NCBI RefSeq assembly: GCF_002222615.2
Contig: NZ_CP022412.2
Span: 1,426,001 to 1,490,000 of the forward strand
Direction: 5' to 3'
Source of the DNA: Bacteroides caccae
GTDB taxonomy: Bacteria > Bacteroidota > Bacteroidia > Bacteroidales > Bacteroidaceae
DNA length: 64,000 nt
Under the pieces are notes generated by a model. The model worked only from the letters and a program-made list of their open reading frames with translations, did no database searches and was not told the origin of the DNA. The translations under genes were made by a program, and so were the position numbers. Of this stretch, positions 55,894-64,000 are shown piece by piece. Numbering within the stretch: the first letter of the stretch is position 1; each line of letters begins with the position of its first letter.

Positions 55894-58800
55894 ATGAAAC
55901 GAAAATGGATAAGAAGGGTGAGTTGGATATTGCTCACTCCTGTATTGCTTTTTGTAATACTAATGATATTACTTTATATACCTCCCGTTCAGAATCTTTT
56001 GCGTCGGGAGGTGACAGCATACGCTTCCAAAGCAACCGGTATGCAGATTCAGGTGGAACGAATCGACCTTCGTTTTCCGCTCAATCTGTTGGTTCGTGGC
56101 GTGGAAGTGATCCAGCAACCGGATACGCTGTTGTCTTTGGAAAGTCTGAACGTGCGTGTACAGGCATGGCCGCTCGTCAAGGGAAAGGTAGAGGTAGATG
56201 AAGTAACATTAAGTCAGGTAGCGTTCAATTCGGCTAATCTAATAGAAGGCATGAAGATAAAGGGGGTACTGGGACGTTTCTTTTTACAAAGTCATGGAGT
56301 TGATCTTTCTAATGAGCTGGCCGTTATCAACCAGACGGAATTATCGGACACTCACGTACAAATGTTGATGAACGATACTACGACTACGCCTAAAGATACA
56401 ACAGCTTCTGCTCCTGTAAACTGGAAAGTGGATCTTCATAAACTGAAGTTGAAGAATGTGTCGTTCAGTATGCAACTTCCTGCTGACTCGATGCGAATGG
56501 CTGCTCATATCGAAGAAGCATTTATCAATGATGCACAAGCTGATCTGAAGAATCAGTTTTATGAACTGAAACAATTCCTGTTATCCGGAAGCTCTGCCAA
56601 TTATGATACCGGAGCAGCCAAACCCGGAGAAGGTTTCGATGCGTCTCATATTGCCGTTCGTGATATCCGTATCGGTTTGGATTCCTTATTATATAAAGGT
56701 CGGGATATGAATGCTGTAATCCGTGAGTTTTCGATGAATGAACGTTCCGGATTGAGTATCACTTCATTGACGGGTAGGGCATTTTCTAACGACTCGATTA
56801 TTCGTATTCCCGGCATAAAACTGCAAACCCCTCATTCCGAAATAGATTTATCCGCCCAGACATATTGGGAACTTGTCAATATTCCCACTACAGGACGTTT
56901 GTCCGCCGGTCTCAATGCTTATATCGGTAAAGAGGATGTTATGTTATTTGCCGGCGGTTTGCCGGATAGTTTCAAAGAGGCGTATCCCTTCCGTCCGCTT
57001 GTGGTTCGTGCCGGTACGGACGGAAATCTGAAACAAATGCAGATTTCTCGTTTCACAGTCGATCTCCCGGGAGCTTTTTCCATGAAAGGAGGCGGTATTC
57101 TTGAAAACTTGGCTGACAGCCTGACGCGTTCGGGGACTATCGGTCTGGATATGATTACTCAGAATCTAAACTTCCTGACTGCTTTAACGGGAGAAGCCCC
57201 CAACGGTACTATCGTAATCCCAGATAGCATGAATCTGAAGGCCCGTGTCGAGCTGAAAGGACCTGAATATAAGGCTAATCTTCACTTGAAACAGGGGCAA
57301 GGCTCTATGGGGGTGAATGCAGAACTTAATACCTCAACCGAGGCTTATGCAGCCGACTTGAAGATTGACAATCTACAACTCCATAATTTCCTTCCGAAAG
57401 ACTCTATCTACGAACTTTCTCTTTCGGCAGATGCCAAAGGCCGTGGGCTGGACGTCATGTCTTATCGTGCTTTAGCCAAACTGAATCTTTCATTAGATCA
57501 ACTACATTATGCACGTTACCAGCTTTCCAATGTTCATTTGACTGGAGCTTTGAAAGGTGCATTGGTGACGGCTAATCTGACAAGTGACAATGCGCTGTTG
57601 AAGATGACAACAGATGCAGAATACAATCTGGCACATCGTTATCCAGATGGAAAAGTGACGGTTGACGTCACTCAGCTCGACTTACACGAACTGGGGTTGA
57701 TGCCTCAACCGATGAAGCGCCCGCTCGCCTTTAATCTTTCTGCCGAAGCTCGTCAAAACAGGGTGTTCACACATCTAACATCTGGTGATATGAAACTCAA
57801 CTTGAGTGCACGTTCCGGTGTTAATTCTTTGATAAGTCAGTCTACACACTTCATGGATGTCCTGATGAAGCAGATTGATGAAAAAGCCTTGAACCACGCC
57901 GAACTGCGTGAAGCGTTGCCGACAGCTATTTTATCTTTCTCCGCAGGAAAAGAGAATCCGTTAGCTTATTTTCTGGCTACTAAAAACATATCCTACCATG
58001 ATGTTTCCATGAAGTTCGGTACGGCTCCCGATTGGGGAATCAATGGAAAAGCTGCGGTGCATGCATTGAAGATGGACACATTGCAACTGGATACAATCTT
58101 CTTCACTGTCAAACAGGATACTACTTTAATGAAACTACGTGCCGGTGTAATAAACGGACCGAAGAATCCGCAATTCTCTTTTGCTACTACTTTGACCGGA
58201 GAGATTCGCGACCGCGATGCGGAATTGCTGGTAGACTACAAAAACGGCAAAGGAGAAACAGGCGTATTGCTGGGGGTAAATGCCCGCCCTCTGTTCGAAG
58301 GACATGGTAAGGGGAACGGAATCGCTTTCACACTGATTCCGGAGAATCCGATTGTTGCCTTCCAAAGATTTCATTTCAACGAGAATCATAACTGGATTTA
58401 CCTGCATAAAAATATGCGTGTATACGCGAACGTGGATATGTGGGATGAAGAAGGAATGGGATTCAGGGTACATTCCGTACCGGGCGATACGGTGTCTCTG
58501 CAGAATATAGATGTTGAAATACGTAGAATCCGTCTGCAAGAGATAACGAGTGTGTTGCCTTACTTCCCCGAAATAACCGGATTGTTCTCGTTGGAAGCTC
58601 ATTACATACAGACAGAAAAGGATTTGCAACTCTCGGCTGAGGCGTCTGTTGATGAACTGACTTATGAACGTCAGCGTATCGGTGACGTTGCATTAGGGGC
58701 TACGTGGTTGCCGGGCGAACAGGGAAAACAATATCTGAATGCTTATCTGAATCACGAACAGGCAGAAGTGCTGGTGGCAGATGGGAAACTGGTTCCTACC

Positions 58801-60405
58801 CGCACAGGCAAAGATAGTTTGGAAGTGAATACAACATTGGAGCATTTTCCGCTGCGGGTGGCGAATGTGTTTATTCCTGACCAGATGGTCACTTTGTCCG
58901 GTGATATGGATGGTAATCTGAATATAACGGGCAGTACTGAACAACCTTTGATAAACGGCGAACTTGTATTGGATAGTGTTGCTGTCCTTTCCCGTCAATA
59001 TGGTGCGCGTTTCATGTTTGACAATCGTCCTGTGCAAATAAAGAACAATCGGTTGGAATTTGATAAATTTGCTATTTACACAACATCGAAGAATCCGTTT
59101 ACTATTGATGGCTATGTTGATTTCCGTGATATGAGCCGTCCAATGGCGAACCTGAATATGCTGGCACAAAATTATACGTTACTGGATGCTAAGCGTACCC
59201 GTGAAAGTCTGGTTTACGGCAAAGTATTTGCTGATTTCCGGGCGACGGTGAAAGGGCCTTTGGACGGGCTGAATATGCGTGGGAACGTGAGTCTGCTGGG
59301 GAACACCGATGTTTCGTATGTCTTGACCGATTCACCATTGACAGTGCAGGACCGTTTGGGAAGTTTGGTAACATTTACTTCATTTAGCGATACTACAACT
59401 GTTGTCCGGCAGGAAGTGCCGACTGTCTCTTTAGGCGGATTGGACATGGTAATGATGGTACATATCGATCCGTCCGTCCGAGTGAAAGTTGACCTGGATG
59501 CAAGTAATGATAACCGTATCGAACTGGAAGGCGGGGGTGACCTTTCCATGAAATACACTCCGCAAGGCGACCTGACTCTGACCGGACGTTATACGTTGAG
59601 TGGCGGCTTGATGAAATATGCTTTGCCGGTGATTGCAGCAAAGGAATTTGCCATTGATAACGGTAGTTACGTGGAATGGACGGGAAATCCGATGGACCCG
59701 ATGTTGAACTTTAAGGCGACTGACCGTATCCGTGCGTCAGTTTCCGAAGGAGAGAATGGTGGAAGTCGTATGGTTAATTTCGATGTTTCCGTTGTAGTCA
59801 AGAACCGCTTGGATAATCTTTCGTTTGCATTCGATGTTGCGGCTCCCGAAGATGCGACCGTACAAAACGAGTTGACCGCTATGGGGGCGGAAGAACGAGG
59901 TAAACAGGCATTGTATATCATGGTGATGAAAACTTATCTCGGCACCGGACCGATTGGTGGGGGTGGCGGCGGACTCGGCAAGCTGAATATGGGATCTGCT
60001 CTGACTTCTGTATTGAGTAGTCAGATAAACTCCTTGATGGGTAACTTGAAGAATGCGAGTCTCTCTGTCGGTGTCGAAGACCACGACGATTCAGAGACGG
60101 GAAGTAAACGTACGGATTACAGTTTCCGTTATTCACAACGCTTGTTTAACAATCGTTTCCAGATTGTAATCGGTGGCAAGGTTTCTCAAGGTGAGAATGC
60201 GACGAATGACGCCGAATCCTTCATCGACAATATTTCTCTGGAATATCGTTTGGATAGAACCGGAACCCGGTATATCCGCCTGTTCTATGACAAGAACTAC
60301 GAGAGTGTGCTCGAAGGTGAGATTACGGAAACCGGAGTCGGTATTGTGCTTCGCAAGAAGCTGGACAAACTTAGTGAACTGTTCATCTTTAAGAAAAAGA
60401 AGTAA
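55894..60405 (+). CDS. tamB: Translocation and assembly module protein TamB
   Basis: A 1503-residue envelope protein. It has one N-terminal membrane anchor (WILLTPVLLFVILMILLYIP), then a very long beta-strand-rich AsmA/TamB-like body, and the C-terminal DUF490 domain with repeated strand motifs such as GDLTLTGRYTLSGGLMKYAL and LNFKATDRIRASVSEG. TamB spans the periplasm and works with an outer-membrane Omp85 partner in outer-membrane assembly or lipid transport. That partner gene (tamL) starts two bases after the stop, which supports the call. Confidence 0.93.
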   Translation: MKRKWIRRVSWILLTPVLLFVILMILLYIPPVQNLLRREVTAYASKATGMQIQVERIDLRFPLNLLVRGVEVIQQPDTLLSLESLNVRVQAWPLVKGKVEVDEVTLSQVAFNSANLIEGMKIKGVLGRFFLQSHGVDLSNELAVINQTELSDTHVQMLMNDTTTTPKDTTASAPVNWKVDLHKLKLKNVSFSMQLPADSMRMAAHIEEAFINDAQADLKNQFYELKQFLLSGSSANYDTGAAKPGEGFDASHIAVRDIRIGLDSLLYKGRDMNAVIREFSMNERSGLSITSLTGRAFSNDSIIRIPGIKLQTPHSEIDLSAQTYWELVNIPTTGRLSAGLNAYIGKEDVMLFAGGLPDSFKEAYPFRPLVVRAGTDGNLKQMQISRFTVDLPGAFSMKGGGILENLADSLTRSGTIGLDMITQNLNFLTALTGEAPNGTIVIPDSMNLKARVELKGPEYKANLHLKQGQGSMGVNAELNTSTEAYAADLKIDNLQLHNFLPKDSIYELSLSADAKGRGLDVMSYRALAKLNLSLDQLHYARYQLSNVHLTGALKGALVTANLTSDNALLKMTTDAEYNLAHRYPDGKVTVDVTQLDLHELGLMPQPMKRPLAFNLSAEARQNRVFTHLTSGDMKLNLSARSGVNSLISQSTHFMDVLMKQIDEKALNHAELREALPTAILSFSAGKENPLAYFLATKNISYHDVSMKFGTAPDWGINGKAAVHALKMDTLQLDTIFFTVKQDTTLMKLRAGVINGPKNPQFSFATTLTGEIRDRDAELLVDYKNGKGETGVLLGVNARPLFEGHGKGNGIAFTLIPENPIVAFQRFHFNENHNWIYLHKNMRVYANVDMWDEEGMGFRVHSVPGDTVSLQNIDVEIRRIRLQEITSVLPYFPEITGLFSLEAHYIQTEKDLQLSAEASVDELTYERQRIGDVALGATWLPGEQGKQYLNAYLNHEQAEVLVADGKLVPTRTGKDSLEVNTTLEHFPLRVANVFIPDQMVTLSGDMDGNLNITGSTEQPLINGELVLDSVAVLSRQYGARFMFDNRPVQIKNNRLEFDKFAIYTTSKNPFTIDGYVDFRDMSRPMANLNMLAQNYTLLDAKRTRESLVYGKVFADFRATVKGPLDGLNMRGNVSLLGNTDVSYVLTDSPLTVQDRLGSLVTFTSFSDTTTVVRQEVPTVSLGGLDMVMMVHIDPSVRVKVDLDASNDNRIELEGGGDLSMKYTPQGDLTLTGRYTLSGGLMKYALPVIAAKEFAIDNGSYVEWTGNPMDPMLNFKATDRIRASVSEGENGGSRMVNFDVSVVVKNRLDNLSFAFDVAAPEDATVQNELTAMGAEERGKQALYIMVMKTYLGTGPIGGGGGGLGKLNMGSALTSVLSSQINSLMGNLKNASLSVGVEDHDDSETGSKRTDYSFRYSQRLFNNRFQIVIGGKVSQGENATNDAESFIDNISLEYRLDRTGTRYIRLFYDKNYESVLEGEITETGVGIVLRKKLDKLSELFIFKKKK

Positions 60406-60407
60406 GT

Positions 60408-62750
60408 ATGAAAGAGATACATATAAATATATTGGCTGTTTGTCTGATAAGTGTAGTGTTACTGTCGGCTTGTTCGGTGACGAAACATCTTCCCGAAGGG
60501 GAGGTGCTTTACACCGGAAGCAAGACTGTCATATTGAATAAATCGACAACACCGGTAGGAGAGACGGCGCTGACGGAAATTGATGCTGCACTCGATAAGA
60601 CACCTAGTACAAAGATGTTTGGCGGTATCCTTCCTATCCCTTTTAAAATGTGGATGTACAATGACTTCGTGAAATATAAGAAGGGATTCGGTAAATGGAT
60701 GTTCAACCGTTTTGCGGCCAATCCTCCCGTATTTATTTCTACGGTCAACCCGGAGGTACGTGTGAAGGTAACGACTAATTTGCTTCGTGATTATGGCTAT
60801 TTCAATGGGAAGGTAGCTTATGAAACGGTTGTTGATAAGAAAGACAGTCTGAAGGCGGGCATTATCTATACGGTGGATATGAAGAACCCTTATTTCATTG
60901 ATACGGTTTACTATCAACGGTTCACTCCCCAGACTCTGCGGATTATGGAGCGCGGACGCCGGATGTCTTATATAAGTCCGGGTGAGCAGTTCAACGTGGT
61001 TGATTTGGACGAAGAACGCTCCCGTATCAGTACATTGTTGCGTAACCTCGGATATTTTTATTTCCGTCCCGACTATATGACTTACCAGGCGGATACGACT
61101 TTGGTACCCGGAGGGCATATCAGTCTTCGCCTGATTCCTGTGCCGGGATTGCCGGCTGCGGCACAGCGTCCTTATTACGTGGGTGATGCGTCTGTCTATC
61201 TGTTCGGAAAGAACGGAGAAGCGCCGAATGACAGTATGATGTATAAGAACTTGAATATCCACTATTACAATAAATTGCAGGTTCGTCCCAATATGCTTTA
61301 TCGTTGGCTGAATTATCAACAGTTTGTACGGAACGCACAGATGCGTGCTTCCAACCGTACCCGGCTTTACAGCCAGTATCGGCAGGAACAGATACAGGAG
61401 AAACTCAGCCAGTTGGGAATATTTAGTTATATGGATATCCAATATGCCCCCAAAGATACAACAGCTGTTTGTGATACGTTGGACATCACGATGCAGGCTA
61501 CTTTTGCCAAACCGTTGGACGCTGAACTGGAATTGAACGTAGTAACTAAAAGTAACGACCAGACCGGTCCGGGTGCTTCGTTCGGAGTTACACGGAATAA
61601 TGTATTTGGTGGTGGAGAAAGTTGGAACGTGAAACTGAAAGGCTCTTATGAATGGCAGACCGGTGGCGGAGAGAAAAGTTCGTTGATGAACAGTTGGGAA
61701 ATGGGAATATCTACTTCTCTGACTTTCCCTAGAGTGGTTTTCCCGCGTTGGGGGAAAAGGGAATTTGACTTTCCCGCTACGACTACTTTCCGTTTGTATA
61801 TCGATCAGTTGAACCGGGCAAGATATTATAAACTGTTATCTTTCGGCGGAAACGCAACCTACGATTTCCAGCCGACGCGTACCAGTCGTCATAGTATCAC
61901 ACCTTTCAAACTGACATTCAACGTCTTGCAACACCAGTCGAAAGAGTTTATGGAGATTGCAGCCGACAATCCGGCACTATATGTCAGCTTAGACAACCAG
62001 TTCATCCCGGCTATGGAGTACACTTATACGTATGATAATGCCTCTGTGCGGAGAGTGAAGAATCCTATCTGGTGGCAATCTACCGTGACTTCTGCCGGAA
62101 ATGTGACTGCCACTATTTATCGTGCTTTCGGCAAACCTTATAATGAGGAAGGGAAAAAACTTTTGGGGGCTCCGTTCTCGCAGTTTATGAAATTTAATAC
62201 CGAGTTCCGCCATTTGTGGAACATGGACAAAAATAATAAAATAGCTTCCCGTGTAGCGTTAGGCGCTCTTTTTGCATACGGTAATGCTACGATTGCCCCA
62301 TATAGTGAACAATTCTACGTTGGTGGTGCCAACAGTATCCGTGCTTTTACGGTGCGTAGTATTGGTCCCGGTGGCTATCACCCGAAAGACAGCAAGTATT
62401 CTTATCTCGACCAGACAGGTACGTTCCGTTTCGAAGCGAACGTAGAATATCGTTTCCGTATCTTCAAGAGCATTTGGGGAGCTACTTTCCTGGATGCGGG
62501 TAACGTCTGGCTGCTGCGCAAGGACGAGGCACGTCCTGATTCGCAACTTCGTCTGAAAACTTTCCCGAAACAAATAGCCTTGGGGACAGGCGTAGGCGTC
62601 CGTTACGACATGGATATTCTTGTGTTCCGTCTTGACTTCGGTATTCCTTTGCATCTGCCCTATGATACGGAACGAAGCGGATATTATAATGTTACCGGTA
62701 CCTTCTTCAAAAATCTGGGAATACATTTCGCTATCGGGTATCCGTTCTAA
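60408..62750 (+). CDS. tamL: TamL: lipoprotein BamA/TamA-family outer membrane protein
   Basis: A 780-residue Omp85-family protein. It starts with a lipoprotein signal (VVLLSACS, cysteine 22), the feature that distinguishes Bacteroidetes TamL from TamA. POTRA-like domains follow (about 30-330; NLLRDYGYFNGKVAYETVVD, SRISTLLRNLGYFYFRPDY). The C-terminal barrel carries FGVTRNNVFGGGESWNVKL, the surface loop motif YVGGANSIRAFTVRSIGPGG near 635, and a barrel end in GIHFAIGYPF. It forms an operon with tamB. Confidence 0.93.
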   Translation: MKEIHINILAVCLISVVLLSACSVTKHLPEGEVLYTGSKTVILNKSTTPVGETALTEIDAALDKTPSTKMFGGILPIPFKMWMYNDFVKYKKGFGKWMFNRFAANPPVFISTVNPEVRVKVTTNLLRDYGYFNGKVAYETVVDKKDSLKAGIIYTVDMKNPYFIDTVYYQRFTPQTLRIMERGRRMSYISPGEQFNVVDLDEERSRISTLLRNLGYFYFRPDYMTYQADTTLVPGGHISLRLIPVPGLPAAAQRPYYVGDASVYLFGKNGEAPNDSMMYKNLNIHYYNKLQVRPNMLYRWLNYQQFVRNAQMRASNRTRLYSQYRQEQIQEKLSQLGIFSYMDIQYAPKDTTAVCDTLDITMQATFAKPLDAELELNVVTKSNDQTGPGASFGVTRNNVFGGGESWNVKLKGSYEWQTGGGEKSSLMNSWEMGISTSLTFPRVVFPRWGKREFDFPATTTFRLYIDQLNRARYYKLLSFGGNATYDFQPTRTSRHSITPFKLTFNVLQHQSKEFMEIAADNPALYVSLDNQFIPAMEYTYTYDNASVRRVKNPIWWQSTVTSAGNVTATIYRAFGKPYNEEGKKLLGAPFSQFMKFNTEFRHLWNMDKNNKIASRVALGALFAYGNATIAPYSEQFYVGGANSIRAFTVRSIGPGGYHPKDSKYSYLDQTGTFRFEANVEYRFRIFKSIWGATFLDAGNVWLLRKDEARPDSQLRLKTFPKQIALGTGVGVRYDMDILVFRLDFGIPLHLPYDTERSGYYNVTGTFFKNLGIHFAIGYPF

Positions 62751-62751
62751 C

Positions 62752-62805
62752 GTTCTTTCTTTGTCTCAAGACAAAAGAAAGGACATCACATAAGACAAAA
62801 GAAAG
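62752..62805 (+). terminator. Hairpin and direct repeat after tamL
   Basis: CTTTCTTTGTCT pairs with AGACAAAAGAAAG (one bulge). AAGACAAAAGAAAG then recurs 24 bases later. There is no T-run, so it is a weak terminator. Confidence 0.45.
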
Positions 62806-62815
62806 AAAGTTTTTG

Positions 62816-62823
62816 TACATTTG
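62816..62823 (+). promoter_or_regulatory. -7 promoter box for the nucleotidyltransferase gene
   Basis: TACATTTG matches the consensus, 52 bases before the ATG. Confidence 0.55.
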
Positions 62824-62875
62824 CACCAAAATCAGATGCCGTTGACATCACTAACCTTTTAATATTACACAATTT

Positions 62876-63787
62876 ATGAAACCAACTTTATTCTTATTGG
62901 CAGCCGGTATGGGCAGCCGCTATGGAGGCTTGAAACAATTGGACGGACTGGGTCCTAATGGTGAAACGATCATGGACTATTCTATCTATGATGCTATCAA
63001 TGCCGGATTTGGTAAACTTGTATTTGTAATCCGCAAAGACTTTGAACAGGATTTCCGTGATAAGATTATTTCTAAATACGAAGGTCACATTCCTTGTGAA
63101 CTGGTTTTCCAAGCTTTGGATGCACTTCCTGAAGGCTTCACTTGTCCGGCAGACCGTACAAAACCTTGGGGTACCAACCATGCAGTAATGATGGGTGCTG
63201 ATGTGATTAAAGAACCGTTCGCTGTAATTAACTGTGACGACTTTTATGGTCGTGATTCCTTCCAAGTAATGGGTAAATTCCTTTCTGCACTTCCTGCGGA
63301 TTCTAAAAATGTTTATTCAATGGTAGGTTTCCGCGTAGGAAATACGCTGAGTGAAAGCGGTACGGTATCTCGTGGTATTTGTAGTACAGATGATAAAGGT
63401 CTGCTGACTTCAGTAGTGGAACGTACTAAGATCCAACGTCTGGATGGTGAAGTGAAATATATCGATGATAACGGCGAATGGACTGCAACTCCCGATACTA
63501 CTCCGGTAAGTATGAACTTCTGGGGCTTCACTCCTGATTACTTCGCTTACAGTCAGGAATTCTTCAAGACTTTCCTGAGCGACCCGAAAAACATGGAAAA
63601 CTTGAAGAGCGAATTCTTTATTCCATTGATGGTAGATAAATTGATTAATGACGGAACGGCTACTGTTGAAGTGCTGGATACTGCCAGCAAATGGTTCGGC
63701 GTTACTTATCCGGAAGACCGTCAAAGTGTAGTAGACAAGATTCAGGCATTGGTTGATGCCGGTGAATATCCTGCCAAGTTGTTCTAA
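62876..63787 (+). CDS. Sugar-phosphate nucleotidyltransferase family protein
   Basis: A 303-residue protein with the N-terminal nucleotide-binding motif LFLLAAGMGSRYGGLKQLDG. This differs from the common GxGTRL form, but the GxGSRYGGLKQ variant marks a recognised subgroup. FAVINCDDFYGRDSF near 122 supplies the metal-binding aspartates. The enzyme probably activates a sugar phosphate or related compound with NTP; the exact substrate is not predictable. It is monocistronic, between a promoter box and a strong terminator. Confidence 0.85.
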   Translation: MKPTLFLLAAGMGSRYGGLKQLDGLGPNGETIMDYSIYDAINAGFGKLVFVIRKDFEQDFRDKIISKYEGHIPCELVFQALDALPEGFTCPADRTKPWGTNHAVMMGADVIKEPFAVINCDDFYGRDSFQVMGKFLSALPADSKNVYSMVGFRVGNTLSESGTVSRGICSTDDKGLLTSVVERTKIQRLDGEVKYIDDNGEWTATPDTTPVSMNFWGFTPDYFAYSQEFFKTFLSDPKNMENLKSEFFIPLMVDKLINDGTATVEVLDTASKWFGVTYPEDRQSVVDKIQALVDAGEYPAKLF

Positions 63788-63810
63788 AGAAGTACTATTG
63801 GTTAAAATAG

Positions 63811-63847
63811 AAAGCAGTCATTCTGATGAGTGGCTGCTTTTTTTGTT
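63811..63847 (+). terminator. Terminator of the nucleotidyltransferase gene
   Basis: AAAGCAGTCA and TGGCTGCTTT form a 10-bp stem (one G-T pair) with a 10-base loop, followed by TTTTTG. Confidence 0.8.
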
Positions 63848-63890
63848 TTTCATAACGTGCCATACTACTCTGTATCCAATAAATATTCAT

Positions 63891-63898
63891 TATCTTTG
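63891..63898 (+). promoter_or_regulatory. -7 promoter box for the ABC-F gene
   Basis: TATCTTTG lies 31 bases upstream of the GTG start at 63930. Confidence 0.55.
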
Positions 63899-63929
63899 CA
63901 GTTCAAAATCGTATAAATCAGAGACAGAA

Positions 63930-64000
63930 GTGATTTCAGTAGAAGGATTATCAGTAGAATTTAATGCGACGCCGCTTTTTGAAGACGTCAGCTATGTTAT
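63930..64000 (+). CDS. ABC-F type ATPase, N-terminal fragment
   Basis: Only 23 codons are present before the window ends: (M)ISVEGLSVEFNATPLFEDVS and then YVI. This matches the first strands of ABC-F ATPases ('I...LS..FG...LF.DVS'), soluble twin-ATPase proteins that act on ribosomes. A GTG start is chosen for its position after the promoter box. Function cannot be narrowed from so short a piece. Confidence 0.65.
   Translation, partial: MISVEGLSVEFNATPLFEDVSYV

Overview
The window is chromosomal DNA of a Bacteroides species, close to the B. thetaiotaomicron group. The evidence is the gene content (TamL lipoprotein, anaerobic-type sulfatase, GH29 and PL8 glycan enzymes, DUF6242 and DUF3871 proteins, an arginine operon next to a rhamnose operon) and the promoters: most transcription units begin 15-90 bases after a TAnnTTTG box, the Bacteroidetes -7 element. 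All identifications come from reading the sequence and recognising families; no database search was run.

Layout. 1-5.3 kb: housekeeping genes (DUF6242 lipoprotein fragment, ribD, prmC-recX, pyrE, an SRPBCC protein, argH). 5.39-5.57 kb: tRNA-Gly(GCC) and tRNA-Leu(UAA). 5.5-22.76 kb: an AT-rich element of about 17 kb integrated at tRNA-Leu, bounded by perfect 110-bp direct repeats (attL 5508-5617, attR 22653-22762). 22.8-22.9 kb: the 5' end of a second, related integrase, left by an earlier occupant of the same site. 22.9-33.9 kb, mostly minus strand: a PL8 polysaccharide lyase, a DUF2007-like protein, an acyl-CoA synthetase with an XRE-cupin regulator, proC, and the arginine operon argR-GNAT-argG-argC-argD. 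34.1-40.6 kb: L-rhamnose catabolism (rhaB, rhaA, rhaT, rhaD, fucO), ending in an internally deleted rhaR-like regulator. 40.8 kb: initiator tRNA-fMet. 41.1-43.1 kb: a TetR regulator, fabG and an RluA-type pseudouridine synthase. 43.7-49.9 kb, minus strand: an EEP-fold lipoprotein, a small secreted protein, a sulfatase, an alpha-L-fucosidase and an NtrC-type regulator. 50-64 kb, plus strand: cyclophilin lipoprotein, M16 peptidase, MATE transporter, hybrid histidine kinase, the TamB-TamL pair, a nucleotidyltransferase and the start of an ABC-F ATPase.

The integrated element is the unusual part. It has an integrase at the tRNA end, an SF2 helicase-like protein with an abnormal P-loop, a winged-helix protein, a DUF3871 protein, a polyvalent-type kinase domain with an apparent frameshift, and a second tyrosine recombinase reduced to its catalytic domain. 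That recombinase is followed by a promoter and a nested palindrome of about 190 bases (14199-14392) that looks like a structured RNA or a single-strand DNA signal. Cargo includes two lipoprotein genes (one a penicillin-binding-protein fold that has lost its catalytic serine, lysine and KTG box), an ADP-ribosylglycohydrolase, about ten small proteins with internal paralogy, and an ankyrin protein. I see no relaxase, type IV secretion, capsid, terminase or tail gene, so the element probably moves with help from another element. A promoter at its right end points out across attR; in an excised circle it would point into the integrase gene.

Two intergenic arrays, at 25.5 kb and 43.4-43.6 kb, consist of short palindromes repeated every 22 bp. 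They share the spacing but not the sequence, and are among the least explained signals in the chromosomal part.
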